This document shows, in pieces, positions 7,629 through 16,539 of a stretch of DNA of 50,324 nt (its first letter is position 1; each line of letters starts with the position of its first letter). The position numbers were made by a program, and so were the translations under genes. Source of the stretch: an uncultured Methanobrevibacter sp. (lineage in GTDB: Archaea; Methanobacteriota; Methanobacteria; Methanobacteriales; Methanobacteriaceae); NCBI GenBank assembly GCA_902771225.1, contig CACXWH010000028.1, positions 1-50,324 on the forward strand. Reading direction: 5' to 3'. The notes beneath the pieces were generated by a model. The model was not told the DNA's origin, ran no database searches, and saw only the letters and a list, made by a program, of their open reading frames with translations.

Positions 7629-8357
7629 TTACTTACCAGCTAAACTTTCAAATCCTTTTGTAGCTAGTAACCTTGTAAATGTTCCTTCTGGAGTTACTAT
7701 AATATTTCCTTTGGAATATTGGTCTATAGCAGTTTGAGTCATTGTATTCTTTTTAGTAGGGTCTTTTGCAGCTTCGGCAAGTGCTTTAACCAATACCATT
7801 ACTGCATCTCCTCTAGACATGTTTCCTTGAACATTTTCATTTCCAGGATATCCATTATATGCATCGTTTTCACGAACAATGTCTTCTGCCTTAAGATCCT
7901 TAACTTCTCCATTTACTTTAAGTGGTCTGATTGAGTCAATAATTGCATCAACTCCGTCAGTATAAACAAGAACAACTGCATCAGCATGCATTCCAGTTCT
8001 ATATTCTACTGTTTCACTAGCATATTGCATACCTTCTTTTACACCATACCACAGCGAGTCGTGAAGAAGTAGGTTTCCTCCAACACCAGTTTCCGCGGGT
8101 TCGGGTTGTGAAGGATGTGTCATACCTCCAGGATAAACTGGAGTATAATTGGCTATCTGTCCATTTTCTAAATGAACCATAAATGCCATATCTATAGCAC
8201 CATTTTGTTGTTCTCCTCTATCTGAAGCTAAAACAAGAACATTTTTACTTTGTTCAGTTAGATTTGGAGTTAAAAATAGTGCACCGGCAATTATAGTTAA
8301 TAATCCAATAAGAATAACTAAAAGAATCGCTATAATTAATTTTTTACTCCTATTCAT
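7629..8357 (-). CDS. DUF4012-like membrane-anchored protein
   Basis: The 242-residue product has a basic start (MNRSKK) and one membrane helix at about residues 8-30, then an extracellular domain starting NVLVLASDRGE, with GAIDMAFMVHLENG, the YTPVYPGGMTHPSQPEPAE block and LLLHDSLW. These resemble the DUF4012 family found in many Methanobrevibacter genomes, whose biochemical role is unknown. The single N-terminal helix without a clear cleavage site suggests anchoring at the cell surface. It converges on sucC across 190 bp. Family assignment is from memory of the motif pattern and moderately sure. Confidence 0.65.
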   Translation of the reverse strand: MNRSKKLIIAILLVILIGLLTIIAGALFLTPNLTEQSKNVLVLASDRGEQQNGAIDMAFMVHLENGQIANYTPVYPGGMTHPSQPEPAETGVGGNLLLHDSLWYGVKEGMQYASETVEYRTGMHADAVVLVYTDGVDAIIDSIRPLKVNGEVKDLKAEDIVRENDAYNGYPGNENVQGNMSRGDAVMVLVKALAEAAKDPTKKNTMTQTAIDQYSKGNIIVTPEGTFTRLLATKGFESLAGK

Positions 8358-8854
8358 AAATTCACATCCTCAAATTAAAATATTAATTTATAATGTAACA
8401 TTGAAAATTGTAAAGTTTTTTTACTATTATAAATTATGATATTACTACCTATATAAATATTATTTTTTACATTAGCTAAAAAGAGAATTTTTTTATATTT
8501 TTTCACAATCTAAATTTTTTGAATTTCATTCAAAAAAATTAATAATAACAAATTATATAATAAATTATTAAAAATAAAGTTTTATACATCCTCATGATGG
8601 GGAATTTCAGATTGGAATTTCATCCATGACAGGTAATTATAAAAAAGAGAAAGTATATTGATTGAATCTAAAAATTACTCTGGCCCCACAGAGGATTAGC
8701 TTTCTAGATTTTATTTTGCAATTATTACAAACAGGTTATAACTGTTATAATTGCAAAGCCCATATAAAAATAATTTTAGCTAAATTGGATAAATACCAAT
8801 ATGGCGAGATACTTGAAATTATTGATTAAGTAATTAAAAGAATAGGTGAAATAT
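8358..8854. other. Intergenic region with a possible gene remnant
   Basis: This region lies between two divergent genes. The first 230 bp are AT-rich. From about 8701 a plus-strand frame reads FLDFILQLLQTGYNCYNCKA then KIILAKLDKYQYGEILEIID, stops at 8827-8829, and continues in the same frame with VIKRIGEIYDY up to 8865, overlapping the start of the next gene. The pattern loosely recalls small TusA/SirA-like proteins, with a stop codon near the end. I see no start codon or ribosome binding site, so it may be a decayed gene or chance. Confidence 0.25.
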
Positions 8855-9112
8855 ATGATTATTAATATTGGTGCTGAATTTGGTACACATTTGGAATCAA
8901 ATGAAATTGCTAGTGAATTAATTGAAATTTTAAATAAAATACCTGAAAAGGAGTTTATTTTAGATTTTAAAGATGTTTTATTTGTTACAATGAATTTTGC
9001 TCAGGCTTATTATGCTGCTAAATCAGAGTCCTCTAAAAAAATTTCAGAAATAAATTTATCTGATACAATTAAAGTAACTATGGGCGCTGCTGATGAAGCA
9101 GTTAATCCTTAG
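8855..9112 (+). CDS. STAS-like (DUF4325-type) small protein
   Basis: The 85-residue product reads MIINIGAEFGTHLESNEIAS, then a strand EFILDFKDVLFVTMNFAQAY. This is the layout of the STAS-like DUF4325 family, where a strand ending in a DF-x-x-V turn is followed by a helix bearing the small phosphorylatable or contact residues. Such proteins usually accompany anti-sigma-like or histidine-kinase-type ATPases, but none is visible next to this gene, so its partner is unknown. The start is ATG 8855 behind AGGTGA at 8843-8848. GTG 8846 in the same frame overlaps that site and is less likely. Confidence 0.6.
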   Translation: MIINIGAEFGTHLESNEIASELIEILNKIPEKEFILDFKDVLFVTMNFAQAYYAAKSESSKKISEINLSDTIKVTMGAADEAVNP

Positions 9113-9127
9113 GTTATAAATTTTCTC

Positions 9128-9157
9128 TTACTAGAAATTTCTAGTAAATTTTTTTTT
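9128..9157 (+). terminator. Perfect palindrome with T run
   Basis: TTACTAGAAATTTCTAGTAA (9128-9147) is a perfect inverted repeat followed by a run of T. It sits between the convergent STAS-like gene and taw1 and probably ends the plus-strand transcript. Confidence 0.6.
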
Positions 9158-9166
9158 AAAATTTAA

Positions 9167-10084
9167 TCATTCTAAAAGCACCACACGACTAACTTCAGAT
9201 TCATTTGAGATTTCTCTACCACATTCGTCACCAATTCTTTTAGCAAAATCTTTCACTTCATTAAATGTTGGCATATTATCTAAAGTTAGTCTTTCACGGG
9301 ATGATCCGACACACATATATGCTTTCACTTCAATAAAATCAGGATCTGCTTTTTCAATCAATTCAGCATATTTTTTAGGGTTAATCATATTTCTTCCTTT
9401 AACACAGGTATTTCGAATACATGTACGTGAATTAAAGTTTGAAAGAGTTTCAAGAGATTCATTTAAATTGTCCCATGCATTATTTATTTTAGGTCTGCAT
9501 ACATCATTAAATACTTCTTTTGTAGGAGCATCTAGTGAAAGATATAGTTGATACGGGTCATTTTCCAGATTTCTTAATCTTTCGACGCACTGGCCATTGC
9601 TTACTACAAAAGTTGTAAAATCTCTTTTATTAAATTCCCCAATTAATTCATCAATTTTGGGATAAAGTGTTGGTTCGCCGGCTAGGGAAATAGCCGCATT
9701 TGTAGGGCTTTTCAATTCTTCCAGTTTTCTTTTATTTGCTTTATCATTTCCATAATAACCACATAATAATTGGTTTTGGGCTTCAATAGCTCCGTTAACT
9801 ATGGTTTTCGGGTCATCATATTTCTCATCTTCCCATTGAGTTTGTGTATAGGTTAAATCTCTCCAGCAAAATTCACATTCCTGCTGACAATTAGGAACAG
9901 CAGGAGACATTTGAAGACATCTATGGGACTCAATTCCATAAAATTTTTCTTTATAACAAACTCCTTTATCTACAATACTTTGTCGAGTCCAATGGCAGGT
10001 TTTAACTGCTGCATGACCATGACTGCCCACGAATCTATATCCACTTTTTTCTAATTTTTCTTGTTGGCTTTTATTAAATGACAT
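9167..10084 (-). CDS. taw1: 4-demethylwyosine synthase, radical SAM (Taw1/TYW1)
   Basis: The 305-residue protein carries the radical-SAM cluster motif as C66-x3-C70-x2-C73 in CQQECEFCWRD, plus three upstream cysteines (C30, C43, C56) that bind a second 4Fe-4S cluster in archaeal TYW1. It also has SLAGEPTLYPKI. The enzyme condenses pyruvate with N1-methylguanosine-37 of tRNA-Phe to form the tricyclic imidazopurine of wyosine. Length is normal for archaeal Taw1, which lacks the flavodoxin domain of the eukaryotic enzyme. The start at ATG 10084 gives MSFNKSQQEKLEKSGY. It is a single gene convergent with the STAS-like gene. Confidence 0.93.
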   Translation of the reverse strand: MSFNKSQQEKLEKSGYRFVGSHGHAAVKTCHWTRQSIVDKGVCYKEKFYGIESHRCLQMSPAVPNCQQECEFCWRDLTYTQTQWEDEKYDDPKTIVNGAIEAQNQLLCGYYGNDKANKRKLEELKSPTNAAISLAGEPTLYPKIDELIGEFNKRDFTTFVVSNGQCVERLRNLENDPYQLYLSLDAPTKEVFNDVCRPKINNAWDNLNESLETLSNFNSRTCIRNTCVKGRNMINPKKYAELIEKADPDFIEVKAYMCVGSSRERLTLDNMPTFNEVKDFAKRIGDECGREISNESEVSRVVLLE

Positions 10085-10289
10085 AAAATCATTTTTATTT
10101 TTAGTTTTGTTAGTATTAGTATTTTATGAACATAATTATTGTATCATGGTTATTCTAGATTTTTTTGTAGTGGAACTACTTGTTTGGCAGTTAAAGAAAA
10201 TAATAGCTATTACCTAATTATGATATAAATTATATTGACTTTTTCTTAAAAGAGAATTTCTAATCATAACTCTTTTTAATAATGTTATT

Positions 10290-10302
10290 CAAATATATAT
10301 AG
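10290..10302 (+). promoter_or_regulatory. TATA box of tpiA-pgk
   Basis: A T/A-only run AAATATATATAG lies about 30-38 bp before the tpiA ATG at 10329. It gives a short leader with only a weak GGCGA in front of the start. Confidence 0.4.
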
Positions 10303-10328
10303 TAATAAGTTAATGATATGGCGATAAT

Positions 10329-10997
10329 ATGAATACACCAATAGTGATATTAAATTATAAAACTTATTTGGAATCAAGTGGTATGAATGCTTTAAATCTT
10401 GCATATGATTTGGAGAGTGCGGCTGCCGAATCAGGAATTACAATGGTAGCATCTCCTCAAGCGACAGATATTTATAGGATTCATGATGAAACATCCCTAC
10501 CTATTTTTGCTCAACATATTGATCCAATAACTCCTGGAGGTCATACCGGTGGAAATTTAATTGAAACATTGGTTGATGCGGGAATTTCCGGTTCTTTAAT
10601 AAATCATTCTGAAAAAAGAATGCAGCTTGCAGATATTGATGAAGTTATTCAGTTATGTAAACAGAATGGAATTGAATCTTGTGTTTGTACAAATAACATT
10701 GCTACCAGTAAAGCTGTAGCTAGTTTAAACCCTGATGCTGTTGCTGTGGAACCGCCAGAACTTATTGGTACTGGTATACCTGTGTCACAAGCACAACCTG
10801 AAGTTGTAGAAGACAGTGTTAAAGGTGTTAAAGCAATTAATAAGGATGTTAAAGTTTTATGTGGTGCCGGAATCACTAATGGTGATGATATGAAAGCAGC
10901 TATGGATTTAGGTGCGGATGGAGTATTATTGGCTTCCGGGATTATAAAAGCTGAAAGTCCAAAAGATGCTTTATTGGATCTTGTAAGTAAATTATAA
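10329..10997 (+). CDS. tpiA: Triosephosphate isomerase
   Basis: The 222-residue protein is of the short archaeal type. It begins TPIVILNYKTYLES with the catalytic-lysine motif NYKTY. ISGSLINHSEKRM holds the electrophilic histidine, AVEPPELIGTG is the catalytic glutamate and flexible loop, and LCGAGITNGDD with GADGVLLASG forms the phosphate site. It interconverts dihydroxyacetone phosphate and glyceraldehyde 3-phosphate in gluconeogenesis. The stop is next to pgk, forming a two-gene operon. Confidence 0.95.
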   Translation: MNTPIVILNYKTYLESSGMNALNLAYDLESAAAESGITMVASPQATDIYRIHDETSLPIFAQHIDPITPGGHTGGNLIETLVDAGISGSLINHSEKRMQLADIDEVIQLCKQNGIESCVCTNNIATSKAVASLNPDAVAVEPPELIGTGIPVSQAQPEVVEDSVKGVKAINKDVKVLCGAGITNGDDMKAAMDLGADGVLLASGIIKAESPKDALLDLVSKL

Positions 10998-11009
10998 ATG
11001 AGTGGAAGT

Positions 11010-12227
11010 ATGTCTGGAAATTTTAATACTATAGATGATTTTGATTTGGAAGATAAAACTGTACTTGTACGTATTGATGTTAACTCTCCAGTAGATCCGG
11101 GTACTGGAATTATTTTAGATGATACAAGATTAAAATTACATGCCAATACAATTAGGGAATTGGCTAAAAAAGGAGCTCGGGTGGTTATTCTTGCCCATCA
11201 AAGTCGTCCTGGTAAAAATGACTTCACTACTTTATCCCAACATGCTGATGCTTTGTCAGATATTTTAAATATGCGAGTTAAATATGTTGATTCAATTTTT
11301 TCTACTTCAGCTAAACAGGCTATTAAAGATTTAAAAGATCATGAAATTCTTTTACTTGAAAACGTGAGATTTTTCTCAGAAGAATCCCTTTCAAGAAGCC
11401 CTGAAGAACAGGCTAATACAATGCTCGTTAAAGAATTATCTCCATTAATTGATTACTTTGTCAATGATGCATTTGCAGCAGCACATCGTTCACAGGCATC
11501 ATTAGTTGGGTTTACGGTTAATACGCCTTCTGCTGCAGGTCGTGTAATGGAAAAGGAATTAACTGTTATTCAGGATGCTTTAGATAATGTTCAACATCCA
11601 TGTGTATTTTTACTTGGTGGTATGAAGCCTGATGATTCAATTGATGTGATGGAAAATGTTTTGAGTAATGGAACTGCTGATTCAATATTAACTACAGGTA
11701 TTGTTGCAAATATTGTATTGTGGGCGGCCGGTGTAGATATTGGCCAAGTAAATCGTGATTTTATTGCAAGTCGTGGATATGAGGATATGGTTGATAAATC
11801 CAAAGATTTACTTGAAAGATTTGGTGATAAAATCAAATATCCTATTGATATAGCTATTGATGGGGATGGTGAAAGAGTAGATATTGATTCTGGTGAAATT
11901 CCAAATGAATCTATTTTTGATATTGGTGTTAAAACTATTGATTTTTATGCTAATGAAATAAGAAATGCTAAAACCATATTTGCCAACGGTCCTGCCGGAG
12001 TATTTGAGGATCCTAAATTTGCGATGGGTACTGAAGATTTAGTTAATGCTATTGCAAACTCTAATGGTTTTTCATTAATTGGCGGGGGTCATATTGCAGC
12101 TGCTACTGCAGGTCTTGGTTGTGAAGACTTAATGAGCCATGTAAGTAGTGGCGGAGGTGCTTGTATTAGTATGTTGGCCGGTAAAAAGTTGGCTGCCGTA
12201 GAAGCTTTAAAAAAAAGTAAAGATTAG
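11010..12227 (+). CDS. pgk: Phosphoglycerate kinase
   Basis: The 405-residue protein has LVRIDVNSPVDP near the N-terminus, LENVRFF, the DAFAAAHRSQAS substrate loop, and a C-terminal nucleotide domain with ANGPAGVFEDP and IGGGHIAAA. It phosphorylates 3-phosphoglycerate with ATP in the gluconeogenic direction. ATG 11010 gives MSGNFNTIDDF, which aligns with related methanogen enzymes. ATG 10998, directly after the tpiA stop, would add four residues (MSGS). It is translationally close to tpiA, and its stop overlaps the end of thiE on the other strand by 4 bp. Confidence 0.95.
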   Translation: MSGNFNTIDDFDLEDKTVLVRIDVNSPVDPGTGIILDDTRLKLHANTIRELAKKGARVVILAHQSRPGKNDFTTLSQHADALSDILNMRVKYVDSIFSTSAKQAIKDLKDHEILLLENVRFFSEESLSRSPEEQANTMLVKELSPLIDYFVNDAFAAAHRSQASLVGFTVNTPSAAGRVMEKELTVIQDALDNVQHPCVFLLGGMKPDDSIDVMENVLSNGTADSILTTGIVANIVLWAAGVDIGQVNRDFIASRGYEDMVDKSKDLLERFGDKIKYPIDIAIDGDGERVDIDSGEIPNESIFDIGVKTIDFYANEIRNAKTIFANGPAGVFEDPKFAMGTEDLVNAIANSNGFSLIGGGHIAAATAGLGCEDLMSHVSSGGGACISMLAGKKLAAVEALKKSKD

Positions 12228-12844
12228 CTATTAAAAATATTTAATAGCTTTTCAGAAGCTTTTTTAGGGTTTTCTGCACTCATAATTGCACTGACTACAG
12301 ATAAACCTGCAATTCCAGTATCTTTTAATTCCTTCGCATTTTCTATTGTTATTCCTCCTATTGCAACAACAGGAATATTAATGGAATTTGCAATGTCGGA
12401 CAAATCTTTTTTTGTAACACTTGGAGCATCATCTTTAGTTGCAGTAGGAAAAATTGCTCCAGTCCCAATATAATCTGCACCATCTTTTTCAGCCTTTTTT
12501 GCTTCTTCAATGGTTGCAGCAGATACTCCTAAAATTTTATTTTCACCAATCAATTTTCGTGTAATATCACATGGCATGTCACTTTGTCCAACATGAACGC
12601 CATCTGCATCAATAGCCAGTGCTACATCTACACGGTCATTGATTATTAAAGGAACATTATATTTTGCTGTTATTTCTTTAACTTTAAGGGCTAAATTATA
12701 AAATTCTAATGTTTCTGCAGTTTTTTCTCTAATTTGAACTACACTAACTCCACCGAGAATAGCTTCCTGAATCGTTTTTAAAAATTTTTCTTCGTTTTCA
12801 CTGTTGTCTGTTACTAAATAAAGTGATAAATCTATATTCTTCAT
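12224..12844 (-). CDS. thiE: Thiamine-phosphate synthase
   Basis: The 206-residue TIM-barrel protein has LYLVTDN, VQIREK, PLIINDRVDVALAIDADGVH, VGQSDMP and the phosphate-binding VVAIGGI near the C-terminus. It joins the thiazole phosphate and hydroxymethylpyrimidine diphosphate to make thiamine phosphate. Its ATG overlaps the thiM stop by 4 bp, so the two are translationally coupled. The product is the cofactor of enzymes such as KorB in the same window. All catalytic motifs appear intact. Confidence 0.94.
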   Translation of the reverse strand: MKNIDLSLYLVTDNSENEEKFLKTIQEAILGGVSVVQIREKTAETLEFYNLALKVKEITAKYNVPLIINDRVDVALAIDADGVHVGQSDMPCDITRKLIGENKILGVSAATIEEAKKAEKDGADYIGTGAIFPTATKDDAPSVTKKDLSDIANSINIPVVAIGGITIENAKELKDTGIAGLSVVSAIMSAENPKKASEKLLNIFNS

Positions 12845-13707
12845 AATATCTCAATTTTTGATTCATTTGCTAATTCTTCAGCATCAGTTTTATATAAAGC
12901 ATCAATTAATAATGTTCTAAATGACCCTGTTCCCAAATTTTCTTCATCAACATTAGCTCTGGCTTTTTCACCTGCTTTATTCATTGCAAGTATTGCAAGT
13001 AAAGTTCCATCAAAGGGATTTGTGGCTCCTATGCAACTTCCAACAATAGAAGATAACATACATCCGCTGCCAGTTATTAACGGCATCATTTCATCGCCGC
13101 CGTAAATTGCAATAGTTGTTTTTCCGTCACTTAAAATATCGATAGGACCACTTGCCAAAATTACTGTATTTAATTTTTCTGCAGTTTTTGCAATTATTTT
13201 TCCATTTGCTTTTAAGTTATCTTTTGTTATAATATCATCGTTACAAACATCTACTCCTTTAGCGGTATTTGTTTCATCTGTAACATTAAATAATTTAGCT
13301 ATTGTTTTTATTTCAGTTATGTTTCCACGTATTGCGGATATATTATAATTTTTTATTAAATCAATTGTTGTATTATTTCTCAGTTTACTTACTCCGACTC
13401 CAACAGGGTCTAAGGTTATTGGTATGTTTGTTTTATTGGCTTGTGCTGAGCCGATCTTCATAGCTTCAATTTGCGGATGCTTTAATGTTCCAATATTTAT
13501 TACTAATGCATCTGAAATATTAACAATTTCTTCAACTTCGTCTAATTCTTCAGCCATAATAGGTGATGCTCCAATTGCAAGAACTGCATTAGCACAATCA
13601 TTTACTGTAACAAAATTTGTTATGCAGTGTGTTAAGGGGCATTTTTCTTTAACATTTTTTATTAAATCTGGTATTTTTTCAAGTATTTTTTCTTCTTTAT
13701 TTGTCAT
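12841..13707 (-). CDS. thiM: Hydroxyethylthiazole kinase
   Basis: The 288-residue ribokinase-fold protein has CPLTHCITNFVTVNDCANA near the N-terminus, ASPIMAEELDEVEE, ITLDPVGVGVS, and the catalytic ITGSGCMLSSIVG anion hole near residue 210. It phosphorylates the thiazole alcohol for ThiE, which follows in the same operon. It is about 20 residues longer than many bacterial ThiM proteins because of a C-terminal tail (KTDAEELANESKIEIL), not unusual in methanogens. I see no riboswitch upstream of 13707. Confidence 0.94.
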   Translation of the reverse strand: MTNKEEKILEKIPDLIKNVKEKCPLTHCITNFVTVNDCANAVLAIGASPIMAEELDEVEEIVNISDALVINIGTLKHPQIEAMKIGSAQANKTNIPITLDPVGVGVSKLRNNTTIDLIKNYNISAIRGNITEIKTIAKLFNVTDETNTAKGVDVCNDDIITKDNLKANGKIIAKTAEKLNTVILASGPIDILSDGKTTIAIYGGDEMMPLITGSGCMLSSIVGSCIGATNPFDGTLLAILAMNKAGEKARANVDEENLGTGSFRTLLIDALYKTDAEELANESKIEIL

Positions 13708-13824
13708 GATTATTTATTATAAATTTAATTTTATATAAAAATGTTGGTCAATCTTATTTTTTTACGAAAAGTATTTAAATAAGATTTAATAAATAATATA
13801 ATGTTATATTCATAATTTTTCTTT

Positions 13825-13898
13825 GCCTCGGTGGCTCAGCCTGGTAGAGCGCCAGACTTGTAATCTGGTGGTCGCGGGTTCAATTCCCGCCCGGGGCT
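13825..13898 (+). tRNA. tRNA-Thr (anticodon TGT)
   Basis: The acceptor stem GCCTCGG pairs with CCGGGGC. The anticodon loop is CTTGTAA with TGT. The T loop GGTTCAATTCC is standard. It is the first of five tRNA genes upstream of rpoH. CCA is not encoded. Confidence 0.95.
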
Positions 13899-13931
13899 TA
13901 AATTTCGGTTTAAATTAGTTATTTTAGTTAA

Positions 13932-13945
13932 CTTTATATATAAGG
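13932..13945 (+). promoter_or_regulatory. TATA box for tRNA-Pro/Tyr
   Basis: CTTTATATATAAGG lies about 35-40 bp before tRNA-Pro, a typical archaeal box A. tRNA-Tyr starts 7 bp after tRNA-Pro and is probably on the same transcript. Confidence 0.55.
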
Positions 13946-13976
13946 AAATTTATATTATAATATGTTGTATGTTGTT

Positions 13977-14051
<75 letters not shown>

Positions 14052-14058
14052 TTCAAGT

Positions 14059-14132
<74 letters not shown>

Positions 14133-14193
14133 TTTCAATTATTTTATTGAAATTTATAATTTTTTTTTAAGAATATTATATTTTTTCAAAACA

Positions 14194-14203
14194 TTTATAT
14201 ATG
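14194..14203 (+). promoter_or_regulatory. TATA box upstream of tRNA-Asp
   Basis: TTTATATATG lies about 60 bp before tRNA-Asp, which implies a leader of about 35 nt to be trimmed by RNase P. Confidence 0.4.
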
Positions 14204-14262
14204 ATGACTATCATATTAAATTAATAGTGTATTGTTAAGAGTACACTTGATTTAAGTGTTTT

Positions 14263-14334
14263 GCCCTGGTGGTGTAGGGGCTATCATGTGGGCCTGTCGA
14301 GCCCGCGACTCGGGTTCAAATCCCGGCCAGGGCG
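14263..14334 (+). tRNA. tRNA-Asp (anticodon GTC)
   Basis: The acceptor GCCCTGG pairs with CCAGGGC, with discriminator G. The anticodon loop CTGTCGA contains GTC. Confidence 0.95.
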
Positions 14335-14355
14335 CTTAAATTAATGTATTTTATA

Positions 14356-14440
<85 letters not shown>

Positions 14441-14471
14441 ATATTTAACTTTTCTAGCTGGAGGAAAAAAT

Positions 14472-14720
14472 TTGAAAATAGATATTCAACAACATGATTT
14501 AGTACCAAAGCATGAAGTTATTTCAGAATCTGAAAAAGAAGTATTACAACAGAATTCTGATTTTGATATTAATAACCTTCCAAAGATTAAAATTAATGAT
14601 CCTGTAGTTAAAGAGCTTGCTAAGAGCAATAATGTTTCTGCGGGTGATGTTTTGAGAATTACACGTAATAGTAAAACTGCTGGTGAATTTATTTCATATA
14701 GAATTGTTATTGAAGGTTAG
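14472..14720 (+). CDS. rpoH: RNA polymerase subunit H (Rpo5)
   Basis: The 82-residue product has KIDIQQHDLVPKHEVISESE and KIKINDPVVKELAKSNNVSA, followed by GDVLRITRNSKTAGEFISYR, all typical of archaeal Rpo5, equivalent to the C-terminal part of eukaryotic RPB5. It sits at the jaw of the polymerase. The start is TTG 14472 behind GGAGG at 14460-14464. A longer frame from 14385 would run through tRNA-Lys and is not real. It leads the rpo gene group but is separated from rpoB'' by 226 bp. Confidence 0.94.
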   Translation: MKIDIQQHDLVPKHEVISESEKEVLQQNSDFDINNLPKIKINDPVVKELAKSNNVSAGDVLRITRNSKTAGEFISYRIVIEG

Positions 14721-14946
14721 ATAATTAATATAATATTAGAGTAAGTTTATATTGTTTAATTTCTGTATTTTTTGTTTTTTTAGAAATTCATTATAAATTA
14801 GTTTGAGATGAATTATCTTTTAAATAGATAGTTGGGAGTAAATTAAGAATAATGATTTAAAAATAATAGATAAGTTAAATTTCATTTATTTTATTTTTAT
14901 TGTTTAATTTATTTTATATATGTTTACATAATGCTGGAGGAAGTCA
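14721..14946 (+). promoter_or_regulatory. rpoH-rpoB'' spacer with promoter-like TATA
   Basis: No gene is seen in this 226-bp AT-rich gap. TTTATATATG near 14911-14920 could be a TATA box giving rpoB'' its own transcript with a very short leader. GGAGG precedes the rpoB'' ATG. Confidence 0.35.
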
Positions 14947-16530
14947 ATGACAGATAATAACTGGAAGTTAGTTGATTCATTTTTTGACAAATATGATTTA
15001 GTTGATCACCATATTAAATCATATAATGATTTTGTGAATAATAGAATTCAGAAAATTATTGACATTAGCGAACCTATTGTTATTGAAAACGATGAAACTG
15101 ATGAAAAAACTGGTGAAATCAAAAAGGTTAAATATACTGTGAAAACTGGTCAAGTTACAATCAGAAGACCATTTACCCGTGAAGCAGATGGTTCTAATAG
15201 TGATATTTATCCTACTGATGCAAGACTTAGAAATTTGAACTATTCTGCACATATGTACCTTGATATGGCATTAAATAAGGATGATGAAGATAATCCTTTA
15301 GAAAAGGTTTACATTGGAGAATTGCCTGTAATGTTAAAATCTGACTACTGCTATCTCAATGGTCTTTCTGCTGAAGAGTTATTAGAACATAATGAAGATC
15401 CTCAAGATTTAGGTGGTTATTTTATAGTAAATGGTTCTGAAAGAGCTGTTGTAACTATGGAAGAAATTGCACCTAACAAGGTTATTCTTGAACGTGTTAA
15501 AGAAATTGAAGATAGGCATGCTAAAGCAGTTGTAACTTCAATTAGAAGTGGTTTCAGAGCTAGAATTACTTTAGAATATAAAAAACCACGTAAAAATAAA
15601 GCGTTTTTAAGAGTATCTTTCCCTTATGTTCCGGGTGAAATACCATTAGTTATTTTGTTAAGAGCTTTAGGTTTATCAACTGATGAGCAAATAATTACTA
15701 AAATTTCTGAATCAAATAATAATTTCCAAATGATTATTGCAGATGATATTAAAGTTTCTGAAGAAGCTCTCAAGTTAGATCCTGCTGAAATGCAAGATTT
15801 ATCAATTGAAGAGAGAAATGAATATTTAACTACTGCTGCAATTAAATATATTGGAAATCGTGTTGCTTTTAAAATGTCTGAAGATTATCGTATTCAACGT
15901 GCTGAAGAAGTAATTGACCGTTACTTATTGCCTCATTTAGGAGATAGTAAAGAAAAACGTGCGGATAAAGCTACCTACTTAGCTGAAATGACTGAAATGT
16001 TACTTGAAGTTATTCATGACCAAAGAGAACCTCACGATAAGGACCATTATACTAATAAAAGACTCAGAGTTTCTGGAGATTTAATGGAAGATTTATTCAG
16101 AGTTGCTTTCACTAATTTAACTAGAGATATGAGTTATCAACTTGAAAGAAGTATTTCCAGAGGTAAAGAACTTTCCATTAAACAGGCAGTTCGTAGTGAT
16201 GTTTTAACTGAAAACATTAAGCACGCAATTGCTACAGGTAATTGGGTTGGTGGAAGAGCTGGTGTAAGTCAGCTTTTAGATAGGACCAGTTACATGGGTA
16301 CTCTTTCTCATTTAAGACGTGTTGTATCTCCATTAACAAGAAGTCAACCTCACTTTGAAGCAAGAGATTTGCACCCAACTCAGTTTGGTAAGATTTGTCC
16401 TAATGAAACTCCGGAAGGACCAAATTGTGGACTGGTAAAGAATTTAGCTTTAATGTGTAATATCTCTGAAGGTTCTGATGAACAACAAATTAAAGAAATA
16501 ATTAAAACTATGGATGTTGAATTGATTTAA
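14947..16530 (+). CDS. rpoB2: RNA polymerase subunit B'' (Rpo2 N-terminal part)
   Basis: The 527-residue product covers the protrusion, lobe and fork of the second-largest subunit. GYFIVNGSERAVVTMEEIAP is the rifampicin-region-like signature, SRGKELSIKQAVRSD and WVGGRAGVSQLLDRTSYMGT follow, and it ends with ARDLHPTQFGKICPNETPEG. It is close to the usual size for the methanogen half-subunit. The GGAGGAAG ribosome binding site is at 14936-14943. B' starts only 10 bp after its stop. Confidence 0.95.
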   Translation: MTDNNWKLVDSFFDKYDLVDHHIKSYNDFVNNRIQKIIDISEPIVIENDETDEKTGEIKKVKYTVKTGQVTIRRPFTREADGSNSDIYPTDARLRNLNYSAHMYLDMALNKDDEDNPLEKVYIGELPVMLKSDYCYLNGLSAEELLEHNEDPQDLGGYFIVNGSERAVVTMEEIAPNKVILERVKEIEDRHAKAVVTSIRSGFRARITLEYKKPRKNKAFLRVSFPYVPGEIPLVILLRALGLSTDEQIITKISESNNNFQMIIADDIKVSEEALKLDPAEMQDLSIEERNEYLTTAAIKYIGNRVAFKMSEDYRIQRAEEVIDRYLLPHLGDSKEKRADKATYLAEMTEMLLEVIHDQREPHDKDHYTNKRLRVSGDLMEDLFRVAFTNLTRDMSYQLERSISRGKELSIKQAVRSDVLTENIKHAIATGNWVGGRAGVSQLLDRTSYMGTLSHLRRVVSPLTRSQPHFEARDLHPTQFGKICPNETPEGPNCGLVKNLALMCNISEGSDEQQIKEIIKTMDVELI

Positions 16531-16539
16531 GGGGGTGAA

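Noticed and set aside
13708-13824. Thiamine riboswitch upstream of thiM
   Set aside because: I could not find the conserved CUGAGA-type or ACCUGA core elements in this short AT-rich stretch.
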